Shown here piece by piece: positions 9,203 to 17,172 of a DNA stretch of 64,000 bases (position 1 is its first letter; the number at the start of each line of letters is the position of its first letter). The notes beneath the pieces are model-generated. The model saw nothing but the letters and a program-made list of their open reading frames with translations. It ran no database searches and had not been told where the DNA came from. The translations under genes were made by a program, and so were the position numbers. Origin of the DNA: Actinomycetota bacterium (GTDB taxonomy: Bacteria; Actinomycetota; Thermoleophilia; Gaiellales; F1-60-MAGs149); assembly GCA_026392355.1 (NCBI GenBank), contig JAPLCF010000030.1, positions 62,001-126,000 on the forward strand. The letters are read 5' to 3'.

Positions 9203-9922
9203 CTAGCCGAGCGGCCACGGCAGATCAGGCATGTGGCGTGTCCAGACTGCCTCGAGTGACCCATCATCGATGATCGTCGTGAGGGCGCCGTCGAGGGCCT
9301 CGCGCAGGTCGTCTTCGCCCTGACGCACCGCGATGCCCCACTGGTTGCGTGTCTCCACGGTGAAGGCCAGCCGAAGTTCCGGGTCGTCGTCAAGCGTTAC
9401 CATCACGACATCGTCATCGACGAACCCATCGATCTCGCCCGACCGCGTGGCCGCGATCATGTCGGCGTAGACATCGTCGGTGGCCCCGTCGAACGGAACC
9501 GGAATCACGCCAGGAAACGTCTCGGTTAGCGTCATGTTCGTGCTCATCGCAATCGCGCCGATGCGCTTACCGGCACACTCCAACGGGTTTGAGATGGTGC
9601 TCTCGATGCGCGTCACCAGCGACTCATTGAAGATCGCGTACGGGCGGGTGAAGTCGGCCAGCGTGCGGCGATGGTCGGTGATGCCCTGTCCGCACCAGAT
9701 CCCGTCGACCTTGTGATCGTGGAGGGCGGGGTAGAAGTCGCTCCACGAGAGCGGCACCCACACAAGTTCGAGACCCAATTGATCCGCGACCAGTCGCGCC
9801 GCATCTGGCTCGTAGCCGGGACGCGTGCCATCCGGCAGCATCAGTCCCATCAGCGGCATGGCGTCAAGGTCTCCGCAGCCAAGGGTCAGTGCGCCGGGGG
9901 TAACGAGCTCGTAGGTGCTCAT
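9203..9922 (-). CDS. Solute-binding-protein fold (family 3) without a signal peptide
   Basis: 239 residues from ATG 9922, which overlaps the stop of the glutamine-synthetase homologue (ATGA). The sequence is a periplasmic-binding type II domain of the amino-acid family: GYEPDAARLVADQLGLELVW, then DFTRPYAIFNESLV, then GIAVRQGEDDLREALDGAL. Exported relatives start with a signal peptide or lipobox; here the fold begins within ~15 residues of the start (STYELVTPGALTLGCGDLDA) and no hydrophobic segment is present. A cytoplasmic ligand-binding or sensing role is inferred. The only longer in-frame start (9985) also gives no signal peptide. Confidence 0.8.
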   Translation of the reverse strand: MSTYELVTPGALTLGCGDLDAMPLMGLMLPDGTRPGYEPDAARLVADQLGLELVWVPLSWSDFYPALHDHKVDGIWCGQGITDHRRTLADFTRPYAIFNESLVTRIESTISNPLECAGKRIGAIAMSTNMTLTETFPGVIPVPFDGATDDVYADMIAATRSGEIDGFVDDDVVMVTLDDDPELRLAFTVETRNQWGIAVRQGEDDLREALDGALTTIIDDGSLEAVWTRHMPDLPWPLG

Positions 9923-11286
9923 GGAATCCACTGCCTGTACATCATGTCCTCCCAGTCGGTGATGGCCCCGGAGAAACGGGCCCACTCGTCGCGCTTGAAC
10001 TCGGTATAGAGATCCGTGAGGTCTGCGCCGAGCGCACCTCGGACGAACGCAGAGCTCGCGAACTTCTCGACCGCATCGCCGAGAGTCAGCGGCAGCGAGT
10101 CGAACTTCTCCGGACCCGTCACACCCGGATCGGGTGCGGGTCCGGGGTCGATCGCGTTGGTCAGGCCATCCTCCATGGCAGCGGCAATGAGCGCATGCGA
10201 GAGGTAGGGATTGACGATCGAATCGGGCAGCTTCAGCTCGAGCCGTCCGCTGGCGCTGATGCGGACGCTGCGGCTACGGTCGTCGAGCCCCCAGTCGACG
10301 CGCGACGGGGCGAACTGCCCGGCGTCCCAGTAGCGCTTGTAGGAGTTGACCGTACTGCCGTAGACCGCCATCGACTCCGCCGCGTGGGCGAGGAGACCAC
10401 CGAGCGCGTGTTTGGCGGTTTCGGTGATGTGCAGTTCGCGTCGACCAGGCTCGGCGAACGTGTTCTGCCCATCCTTCCAGAGCGACAGGTTGTGATGGCA
10501 GCCATTGCCCATGATGCCGACCTCGGGCTTCGGCATAAACGTGACCTCAATCCCGAGCTCGCGCGCCACCTGTACGCAGATCTGGCGGTACGTCAGCAGG
10601 CGATCGGCAGTCCGGTCGGCGCGGTCGTACATGAAATTCAGTTCGATCTGCCCAGCATCCTCATAGTCGCCCTCGATCATGTCGATCCCCATCGCGAGGG
10701 CATAGCGGATCACACGCTGGTAGATCTCGCGGGTCAGCTCGAGCGTGCCGGCGTGGTACGCCGTGCTCACGCCGGGGCGGGCGACCGGGTCGTAGCCCTC
10801 GCCCTTCCAGGTCACCTCAGGTTCTGTGCCACTGCGTAGCTCGTAGCCGGTGCGCTCCTCGAGCCCATCAATGGCTCGACGCATGACGCCGCGGACGTCG
10901 GTGGAGAGCGGCGCACCCGGATCTCGGTGGCTGTCGTCGCGCCGATACAGGCTGCAGAGAAAGCGACCGACGCTCGGCTCCCAAGGCAGCACCTGGAACG
11001 AGTCGGCATCGGGCATGACGGCGAACTCCTCGGCTGCGATACCGCCACCAAAGAGCTCGCCATGGCGATCGGCTGCGACATCGGCGATCGCCGAGCCGTG
11101 GAACTGCACGCCCTTGTCGAGGCTGCGCTTGAGGTGCGCCGCCGGCACGACCTTCGCGAGCACGCGGCCGTTGATCGAGACGAACTGGTAGTAGATGAAC
11201 TCGACGTTGGCCTGCTTGATGCGCGCAGCCAGGTCATCCGCCGCGTTGGCGTTCGCTTCGCGGTGTGTGGTCAGGGCGTCGGTCAC
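9919..11286 (-). CDS. Glutamine synthetase family protein (PuuA-like gamma-glutamylamide ligase)
   Basis: 455 residues with both GS domains: beta-grasp (1-~115) and catalytic. Metal/ATP residues are recognisable in GTEPEVTWKG, DYEDAGQIELNF, GNGCHHNLSLW, STVNSYKRYWD and RLELKLPDS. The sequence differs strongly from the bona fide glnA in this window, and the ammonia-site region is divergent. PuuA and relatives ligate glutamate to amines rather than ammonia. Start is GTG, overlapping the P450 stop (GTGA), and the gene overlaps the next one by ATGA. Substrate unknown; the role in a P450-GS-hydrolase amine pathway is inferred from neighbours. Confidence 0.85.
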   Translation of the reverse strand: MTDALTTHREANANAADDLAARIKQANVEFIYYQFVSINGRVLAKVVPAAHLKRSLDKGVQFHGSAIADVAADRHGELFGGGIAAEEFAVMPDADSFQVLPWEPSVGRFLCSLYRRDDSHRDPGAPLSTDVRGVMRRAIDGLEERTGYELRSGTEPEVTWKGEGYDPVARPGVSTAYHAGTLELTREIYQRVIRYALAMGIDMIEGDYEDAGQIELNFMYDRADRTADRLLTYRQICVQVARELGIEVTFMPKPEVGIMGNGCHHNLSLWKDGQNTFAEPGRRELHITETAKHALGGLLAHAAESMAVYGSTVNSYKRYWDAGQFAPSRVDWGLDDRSRSVRISASGRLELKLPDSIVNPYLSHALIAAAMEDGLTNAIDPGPAPDPGVTGPEKFDSLPLTLGDAVEKFASSAFVRGALGADLTDLYTEFKRDEWARFSGAITDWEDMMYRQWIP

Positions 11287-12503
11287 CGAGCCGCCTCGCG
11301 ATCCCAGGTGATCACCTGACGGACGGGGCCGGTGTTGCCGGAGTCAGGGAGCCACTCCGGCTCTGCGGCATAGCGCAGCCCAGGGAGGCGCTGGGCGAGC
11401 AGCGCGAGCGCCTCGGTCATATCGCCACGGGCAATGAAGTGCCCGAGGCAGTAATGGCGTCCACCGCCAAACCCGAAGTGCTTCGGACGGGTGTCGTTGG
11501 TGATGTCGAACTCGGGATGGTCCACGGCGCGCGGGTCGGTACCGCTCGATTCTGTGAAGAGATGGATTGTCGTCCCCTTCGGCACGTGGATCCCGTCGAT
11601 GTCGCAGTCCTCAGCGGCCTCGCGCGTAACCCACGTGGTCGTCGGGCGGATGCGCATCACCTCTTCGACGGCATTGGCAGCTAGCTCCGGACGATCGCGG
11701 AGCATCGCCCACTGCTCGGGATGACGCACGAACAGGTCCATTGCCAGGCCGAGCTGATTACGCGTCGTGTCAATGCCGCCCTGGAACAGCAGGATGACCG
11801 TGGTGCGCAGTTCGGCGTCGCTCAGGCGATCACCGTCCTCGTTAGCGTCCACCAGCGTCTGGAGAAAGTCGTCCTGCGGAGCAGCGCGTCGCTCGGCAAT
11901 CAGGCCGTCGGCGTAGATGCCCATCTGCTCGAGACCCCATTCGACCTCGTCGAGGCGCTCCTTGGCGGCAATCGATAGCGCGAGGCTCATCTTCTCGGCG
12001 TACAGCGCGAGGTCCTCCCAGTTTGAGTCGTCAACGCCGAGCAGGCGGCAGATGACGCGCGTCGCGTACGGCTCAGAGAACTGGTGCATGAATTCGCACT
12101 GGCCATCGTCGATGAAGCCATCGATCAACTCGTTCGCCAACTCCTGGAACTTGGGGACGAGCCCCTCGACGTGGCGGGAGGAGAAGGCGGGGTTGACGAG
12201 CTTGCGCAGGCGTACGTGCTCGGCGCCCTCCTTGTTGAGGACGATGTTCGCCCACCACGTAGCCCAGTCACCGGTGATGCCGTTGTGCTCAGACCACCGC
12301 GCGCTGCCCTGGATCAGGCGCTTGTCATTGACGAGCGCATTGACCTCTGCGTAGCGCAGCACGGCGAGCCCATAGGGCGTTCGGGCGTAGGGCCCGGTTT
12401 CGCGCGCGGCACGCACAAGCGCGGAACGCACGGAAAAGGCAGGATCATTGACGTCGAAGAACGGCAGTTCCGGTGCATCGATGGGGGACAGTGTGGTCGC
12501 CAT
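11283..12503 (-). CDS. Cytochrome P450
   Basis: 406 residues, a bacterial class-I type soluble P450. Hallmarks in order: I-helix LLFQGGIDTTRNQ (~245), K-helix ExxR in NAVEEVMRIRP, and the haem loop FGFGGGRHYCLGH with the thiolate Cys ~355. No ferredoxin or ferredoxin reductase is adjacent. It is the first gene of a coupled set with the GS homologue and the signal-less binding protein, under a leaderless-type promoter. The divergent-looking upstream GntR gene is in fact on the same strand, 31 nt away, and may control it. Substrate not deducible. Confidence 0.93.
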   Translation of the reverse strand: MATTLSPIDAPELPFFDVNDPAFSVRSALVRAARETGPYARTPYGLAVLRYAEVNALVNDKRLIQGSARWSEHNGITGDWATWWANIVLNKEGAEHVRLRKLVNPAFSSRHVEGLVPKFQELANELIDGFIDDGQCEFMHQFSEPYATRVICRLLGVDDSNWEDLALYAEKMSLALSIAAKERLDEVEWGLEQMGIYADGLIAERRAAPQDDFLQTLVDANEDGDRLSDAELRTTVILLFQGGIDTTRNQLGLAMDLFVRHPEQWAMLRDRPELAANAVEEVMRIRPTTTWVTREAAEDCDIDGIHVPKGTTIHLFTESSGTDPRAVDHPEFDITNDTRPKHFGFGGGRHYCLGHFIARGDMTEALALLAQRLPGLRYAAEPEWLPDSGNTGPVRQVITWDREAAR

Positions 12504-12510
12504 GCGAAGA

Positions 12511-12538
12511 ACTCTACTCTTTAGATTTCAAGAATCAA
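12511..12538 (-). promoter_or_regulatory. Leaderless-type promoter of the P450 operon
   Basis: Minus-strand TTGATT (12538-12533), 16-nt spacer, TAGAGT (12516-12511), 7 nt, ATG 12503. GAGTTCT in this region recurs just before the GntR start, so it may be part of an operator (inference). Confidence 0.55.
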
Positions 12539-13284
12539 GGTCGGCGAGACAGGCGGCCAAGATGGAGACCAACAATCCAGTCGTACGTTGCCTCGACGTG
12601 GGCGACCATCGCCTCCCGCGCTCCCGTGGCGTCGCCCTGCAGGATCGCGGCGAGGATGGGCGTGTGACCAATGGTTGAGGCCCGTACGGCCTCGGTTGAC
12701 TCGCTACCCGGCAGCGAGCCGAGGATCTCCCCGAGTTCCGACTGTATCGCCGTCTCGGCCGCGACCAGTCGGGCGCTCCCAGATTCCTCGGCGACCGCCA
12801 GGTGGAAGCCGCTGTCGGCAAGGCGGTATTCGGCAAAGTCGCCAAACGCCGACACTTCGACCCGCGCTGCCGCATCGGCGATGCGCTGGCGCCCGGCAGA
12901 ATCGACTCGGGTGGCAGCAAGGAACGCCGTCTCGCCAGCGACTGCGCGACGCCAGTCGACGAGGTCGCGTAGCTCCTCATGCGTAGGAATGCGGCGTGCG
13001 TTCCCCAGCGGTCGCACGATGTCATCGACGACGAACGTGCCCGCTCCGCGCCCACGACGCGTTTCGACGTAACCGGCATCACGAAGGATGGCGAGTGCCT
13101 GACGAAGGGTCATCGGGGCGACGTCAAGTCGTTCGGCGAGCTCAACTTCGGGTGGCAGCCGCTCTCCCGGTTGCAACACACCCGAGCCAATGGCTTCGCC
13201 AAGGCGCCGGACGATCCGTTCAACCGCTCCCTCGACGCGCAGGGGGGAGAAGACGGTGTCGCGTGCGGTCGGTGTCGTGCTCAT
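12535..13284 (-). CDS. GntR-family (FadR subgroup) transcriptional regulator
   Basis: 249 residues. Winged helix-turn-helix at ~15-85 (ERLPPEVELAERLDVAPMTL, then ALAILRDAGYVETRRGRGAG), followed by an all-helical FCD ligand domain (~105-235) with the Asp/His metal-site pattern (DFAEYRLADSGFHLAV ... TIGHTPILAAI). These regulators bind organic acids or amine derivatives and usually repress adjacent catabolic genes. It lies just upstream of the P450-GS-binding protein set on the same strand. Preceded by GGAG at 4 nt and TACTCT at 13300-13305, so this mRNA has a short leader. Confidence 0.9.
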   Translation of the reverse strand: MSTTPTARDTVFSPLRVEGAVERIVRRLGEAIGSGVLQPGERLPPEVELAERLDVAPMTLRQALAILRDAGYVETRRGRGAGTFVVDDIVRPLGNARRIPTHEELRDLVDWRRAVAGETAFLAATRVDSAGRQRIADAAARVEVSAFGDFAEYRLADSGFHLAVAEESGSARLVAAETAIQSELGEILGSLPGSESTEAVRASTIGHTPILAAILQGDATGAREAMVAHVEATYDWIVGLHLGRLSRRP

Positions 13285-13346
13285 AGAACTCCACTCGGCA
13301 GAGTACTGGAGTCAACGGGGCGGGGCGGGCTCGGCGCGTGCTGACG

Positions 13347-13352
13347 TACCCT
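13347..13352 (+). promoter_or_regulatory. Leaderless-type -10 element of era
   Basis: TACCCT, then 6 nt, then the GTG start of era. Confidence 0.5.
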
Positions 13353-13358
13353 GCGGGG

Positions 13359-14243
13359 GTGGAGTTCCGCTGCGCACTCGTCGGCCTCGCCGGCCGACCG
13401 AACGTCGGCAAGAGCACCCTCGTTAATAAGATCGTGGGGGAGCACGTCACGATCACCTCGAGCCGGCCGCAGACGACGCGTCGTCGCATCGCCGGTATCG
13501 CGCATGGCGAGAGCTGGCAGTTGGTACTGGCCGACCTCCCCGGGATTCAGATCCCGCGTGATGGGCTGACGCGGCGGATGGCCGAGAGCGTGAAGGAGAC
13601 GCTGTCCGATGTCGATGTCGTGCTGCTGGTCCTTGATGGCACGCAGTCGATCGGTGGCGGCGACCGTGCCAGTGCTGAGGCGGCCTACGCCGCAGGTGTT
13701 CCCGTCATCGTCGTCGTCAACAAGACCGATGGCATGCCACCGGAGCGCATTGCCCAGGCCATGCAGGCGGCAGCAGAGCTCGGGCCGTTCGCAGAGCTCC
13801 ATCCCGTATCCGCCAAGACGGGCGACGGGGTGGCGGCCTTGGTGGACGATCTTGTGCGCCTGGCTCCTGAAGGTCTCGCGCTGTTTCCCGAGGAGGCGCG
13901 CTCATCCGATCCCGTGCGCCTGCAGATTTCCGAACTCATTCGCGAGCAAGCATTGCGTCGCCTGCGCGACGAGGTGCCGCATGCCCTCACCGTCGTCGTC
14001 GAGGAGTACGACCCGCCGACCCGACGTCGCGCCGCGCGCATCGAGGCGTCGATCTACGTGGATTCCAAATCGCAGCAGGGCATCGTGATCGGTGCCGGCG
14101 GGACAATGATCCGCGACATCGGCACCTCTGCGCGGCCCGGCATCGAGCGCATCATCGGTGGCAAGGTCATGCTTGAGTTACGCGTGCGCACGCAGCGCGG
14201 CTGGCGCGACGATCCCGCCCTGCTGGACCGACTCGGTCCCTAG
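13359..14243 (+). CDS. era: Era GTPase
   Basis: 294 residues. G1 GRPNVGKS, G3 DLPG (Leu in place of the usual Thr), G4 NKTD and G5 SAK are visible. The C-terminal KH domain has GIVIGAGGTMIRDIGTSAR followed by a positively charged tail. Era binds the 3' end of 16S rRNA and acts in 30S maturation at the membrane/cytosol. GTG 13359 is chosen because the G domain begins directly after it (EFRCALVGLAGRPN) and because TACCCT lies exactly 6 nt upstream; the alternative GTG 13338 lies upstream of that hexamer. Confidence 0.93.
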   Translation: MEFRCALVGLAGRPNVGKSTLVNKIVGEHVTITSSRPQTTRRRIAGIAHGESWQLVLADLPGIQIPRDGLTRRMAESVKETLSDVDVVLLVLDGTQSIGGGDRASAEAAYAAGVPVIVVVNKTDGMPPERIAQAMQAAAELGPFAELHPVSAKTGDGVAALVDDLVRLAPEGLALFPEEARSSDPVRLQISELIREQALRRLRDEVPHALTVVVEEYDPPTRRRAARIEASIYVDSKSQQGIVIGAGGTMIRDIGTSARPGIERIIGGKVMLELRVRTQRGWRDDPALLDRLGP

Positions 14244-14251
14244 CCCAGACG

Positions 14252-15493
14252 TTAGGGCTGGCCGTTCGTGCCTTCGAACACGCCAGCGCTGTAGATGCAC
14301 TGCGCGTTCCAGAGCAGCCATCCGTCCGCTCCCGTGCGATCGGCCGCCGCGATCTGCTCCTTGACCTCACGGGTGCCGTAGGGAATTCCACCAAGCGTGA
14401 AGTCCTGGAGCCACGGCCGAATCTGCATCGTGCCGCCATTGGTCTTCCGTCGCCAGTCGGACATCGCGGCCGCGATCGTCGGACCGGGCTTATCGCCGGG
14501 CTTGTCGATACCGAACTGGCCGTCCGTGAAGTGCGACGGGTAGATCATCGGGTACACCGCGTCGAGCGTGTTGCGCAGCTTGCCGGGCCACTGGCCGATG
14601 CCGAGATCGTCTGTCGCGGCGAGGCCGAAGAACGCGGCGGACACGTGTACGCCCTGCGGCTTGAGCTTCGCGGACGCGAGCTTGAGGAACGCCGTGATCG
14701 TGTCCTGTCGGGGGCGGCCCGGATCCTTGAACGCAATCTTGGAGGCGTCACCGTCGGTGGGATAGCGGACGTAGTCGAACATGATCTCGTCGAAGCCCAA
14801 CTCCGCGGCGTACTGCGCGACCTGGATGGGGTACTCCCAGGCCTTCTCGTTGGTGGGATCGAGCCACGTGATGCCGAGGTCGTTTTTCCACAACTCTCCC
14901 GACCGCGTGCGCAGAGCAACTGAGCGGTCTGCCTGCGGTGCGTAGCCGTCTTGGAAGGTGACGATGCGCGCGATCGTGTACAGCCCGGCCGCGTGCGCAC
15001 GGCGCAGGACTTCGACCGGGTCGTAGACGTTCTGCTGCGCGCCGCTCTTGTTGGCGAGCGGGATCGGGGTCGAGAACGCGAGTTCGCCGCGCTCGTCTTT
15101 GACGTCGATCTGGATGGCGTTCATGCCGACCTTCGGATCGGCGAGGGCCATGATCGGCTCGAAGAGGCTTGGCGTCGCTGCCGCGTACGACGTGACGTGG
15201 ACGCCACGAACATGATCCGGCATGGCGATGCGACCGCCTACTGCCTGCTCGGCGGCACTCTGGAGTGGCGTGGTCGTCGTCGCGACGGGCTTGGTCTTTT
15301 TGGGCGCGGGACTGCTGCGATTCCAAGTGAATGCGAACGCGGCAACGGCCACGGGCAGCAACAGGACCGTGACTGCGACCATTCGGCGCCGGCGCTGCTG
15401 CGCTCGCGCGGAGGCACGCTGCTTGGCGCGGCGCGAGTTGCGCATGGCCTCTTGGTGCGCGTCGTAGCGCTTTTGGTCGCGGAATTCGGTCAT
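14252..15493 (-). CDS. Membrane-anchored putative glycoside hydrolase (GHL / DUF4015)
   Basis: 413 residues. The first ~35 residues are very basic (RRAKQRASARAQQRRRR), followed by one membrane segment (AVTVLLLPVAVAAFAFTW), a Pro/Lys/Thr linker and an extracytoplasmic TIM-barrel-like domain (~95-405). Typical GHL landmarks are RGVHVTSYAA, NAIQIDVKDERGEL, FDEIMFDYVRYP and YPMIYPSHF. The family is distantly related to GH13 enzymes; the substrate is not known. ATG 15493 is preferred because TACGAT at 15507-15512 overlaps the alternative ATG 15508. Confidence 0.82.
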   Translation of the reverse strand: MTEFRDQKRYDAHQEAMRNSRRAKQRASARAQQRRRRMVAVTVLLLPVAVAAFAFTWNRSSPAPKKTKPVATTTTPLQSAAEQAVGGRIAMPDHVRGVHVTSYAAATPSLFEPIMALADPKVGMNAIQIDVKDERGELAFSTPIPLANKSGAQQNVYDPVEVLRRAHAAGLYTIARIVTFQDGYAPQADRSVALRTRSGELWKNDLGITWLDPTNEKAWEYPIQVAQYAAELGFDEIMFDYVRYPTDGDASKIAFKDPGRPRQDTITAFLKLASAKLKPQGVHVSAAFFGLAATDDLGIGQWPGKLRNTLDAVYPMIYPSHFTDGQFGIDKPGDKPGPTIAAAMSDWRRKTNGGTMQIRPWLQDFTLGGIPYGTREVKEQIAAADRTGADGWLLWNAQCIYSAGVFEGTNGQP

Positions 15494-15558
15494 TGGACGA
15501 GAACGCATCGTAGACGAAGCCGTGGTGAACTGGAGCGACCGGGATCACCCCGCACGGG

Positions 15559-15564
15559 TACGCT
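15559..15564 (+). promoter_or_regulatory. Leaderless-type -10 element of the DeoC-like gene
   Basis: TACGCT, then GCGCAC, then ATG 15571. Confidence 0.5.
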
Positions 15565-15570
15565 GCGCAC

Positions 15571-16242
15571 ATGGCCCGACGCACTGGCGACATCGCGAAA
15601 TCGATCGAGCTCGTGCTTCTCCGCCCGCGCGCTACATCTGCGGACTGCAGAGACCTCTGCGAGTTAGCCCTCACTCGCCACGTGGCTGCGGTCTGTGTGC
15701 CGCCCACGCATGTCGCGGCAGCCGCAGGCGTCCTTCAGGGCACTGATGTCAAGGTGGTGGCCTTGATCTCGCATCCGTTTGGCGGCGATCGGCCGGAGAT
15801 CAAGGCGCGTGCGTGTGTGCAGGCCATTCGTGAGGGCGCACAGGAAGTGGAGGTCGTGGCAGACCTGGCGCAGTTCGCCGGTGGCGATCCGACCTATGTG
15901 CGGGATGAGCTGCGGCGCTGCGTACAGGCGGCTCGTGAGGCGGATACGGAGGCGCTCGTGCGCGGCGTGATCGATACCGGCGTCTTCGACGATCGCACGC
16001 TACGTCTCCTTGCTCGAGCGGTCGTTGCTGCTGAGGTCGACATGCTGGTCACCTCCTCCGGGCTGTCACCTGAGCCGAACGACGTGCTCGATGTCGAACT
16101 CATGCGCGAAGAGGTCGGTGCGGAGATCGGGGTCAAAGCCGTGCGCGGCGTGCGCGGCCTCGACGAGGTGGCGGCTCTGCTGGTGGCAGGCGCGTCACGC
16201 GTTGGCGCTACGTCGGCCGACGTGCTGCTCGCCGACGCTTAG
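15571..16242 (+). CDS. DeoC-family aldolase homologue lacking the Schiff-base lysine
   Basis: 223 residues aligned over the whole deoxyribose-phosphate aldolase fold: LVLLRPRATSADCRDLCELA for the N-terminal motif, VRGVIDTGVFDD in the middle, and GASRVGATSADV at the phosphate site. The motif that holds the Schiff-base lysine (KTSTG in DeoC) reads VTSSG, so the lysine is Val. The N-terminal Asp-His (IDHTLL) and the DxVxNxG motif are also changed (EVVADLAQF), while the second lysine is kept (GVKAVRG). Classical aldolase activity is therefore doubtful. It could be a different lyase or a binding protein. Leaderless-type promoter. The stop overlaps that of the convergent gene. Confidence 0.8.
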   Translation: MARRTGDIAKSIELVLLRPRATSADCRDLCELALTRHVAAVCVPPTHVAAAAGVLQGTDVKVVALISHPFGGDRPEIKARACVQAIREGAQEVEVVADLAQFAGGDPTYVRDELRRCVQAAREADTEALVRGVIDTGVFDDRTLRLLARAVVAAEVDMLVTSSGLSPEPNDVLDVELMREEVGAEIGVKAVRGVRGLDEVAALLVAGASRVGATSADVLLADA

Positions 16243-17129
16243 GAGAGCGCAGCCGCCAGCCCGCGAACGCCCGTGGTGTTGGAAATGCGGATGCGCTCCA
16301 ACTGCAGGGGATCCTGCGCAGACAGCGTGACGCCAGATTTGGTCGTCGTCGCGAGCACATAGCCCGCCTTCTTCACGGCCTCGACCGACTTCGCGTCCAC
16401 GGAACCTGCCGGGTAGCAAAACCACTGCACGGGATGACCGAGATGGCGCTCGAGGGTGAAGCGTGACTGCCGTAGGGTCTTCATGGCTGCCTCAGGCGAC
16501 ATGTTCGGAATCTCGGTATGCGAGACGGTGTGCGAACCAATGTCCCAACCTCGCTGCTCCAGAATGCGCAGCTGAGGCCAGGTGAGCCACGTCGGCGCGG
16601 TCTTGCGGTTTTGGGCAATGCGATCCGTGATGATGTACGCGGTACCGACGAACCCGAACTGCGACATCATCGGCGCAGCCACCGTGGCCACGCCGCGATA
16701 GCCGTCGTCGAACGTCAGCATGATCGGCTTGTCCGGGAGCGGTGCTCCCTCCATCAGCGCGTTGTAGAGCTGCAGCTGGGTGATCGTGGTGTATCCCTGG
16801 GCATGGAGCCAGGCCATCTGGAGTTGAAACTCGCCCGGGTCGACCGTGAGTCCCACGGTGACGGACGGCTCGTCGCCATTGAGGACGGCAATGCGGTGGT
16901 ACATCAGGATCGGCACGTCGAGCGTGCGGTTCGGCAGCGGGTCCGGCAGGGTGAGTTCCGGTACCTCCCTGACGGGCTTGACGGCCTTCTTACCAGCAGT
17001 GCCGGCGGCTGTGGTGCTCGCGGCCTGCTCCGCGCTTGCTCCGGAACTTCCTCCAAGGAGGTGGACTGCCGTGGAGGTCCCCACGACAATCACGACGGCG
17101 GCGATCAGGACGGCAAGAGCGGGACGCAT
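16239..17129 (-). CDS. Exported polysaccharide deacetylase (NodB domain)
   Basis: 296 residues from ATG 17129 with a signal anchor (LAVLIAAVVIVVGTSTAV), a Ser/Ala/Thr linker and a NodB domain from ~75. Metal and catalytic motifs: MLTFDDGYRG (Asp-Asp), HTVSHTEI (His...His) and FCYPAGSVD. Such enzymes remove acetyl groups from peptidoglycan or other N-acetylated glycans at the cell surface. TATCGT 7 nt before the ATG suggests a leaderless transcript. Convergent with the DeoC-like gene, sharing the 4 bases TTAG for both stops. Confidence 0.9.
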   Translation of the reverse strand: MRPALAVLIAAVVIVVGTSTAVHLLGGSSGASAEQAASTTAAGTAGKKAVKPVREVPELTLPDPLPNRTLDVPILMYHRIAVLNGDEPSVTVGLTVDPGEFQLQMAWLHAQGYTTITQLQLYNALMEGAPLPDKPIMLTFDDGYRGVATVAAPMMSQFGFVGTAYIITDRIAQNRKTAPTWLTWPQLRILEQRGWDIGSHTVSHTEIPNMSPEAAMKTLRQSRFTLERHLGHPVQWFCYPAGSVDAKSVEAVKKAGYVLATTTKSGVTLSAQDPLQLERIRISNTTGVRGLAAALS

Positions 17130-17136
17130 TGCTCGC

Positions 17137-17142
17137 ACGATA
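17137..17142 (-). promoter_or_regulatory. Leaderless-type -10 element of the NodB deacetylase gene
   Basis: Minus-strand TATCGT, 7 nt before ATG 17129; divergent from the Nudix promoter 18 bp away. Confidence 0.5.
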
Positions 17143-17160
17143 CCCCTAGGCATCCTGCTC

Positions 17161-17166
17161 TACAGT
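17161..17166 (+). promoter_or_regulatory. Leaderless-type -10 element of the Nudix-pepF-mal operon
   Basis: TACAGT, 6 nt before ATG 17173. Confidence 0.5.
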
Positions 17167-17172
17167 GGCCGC

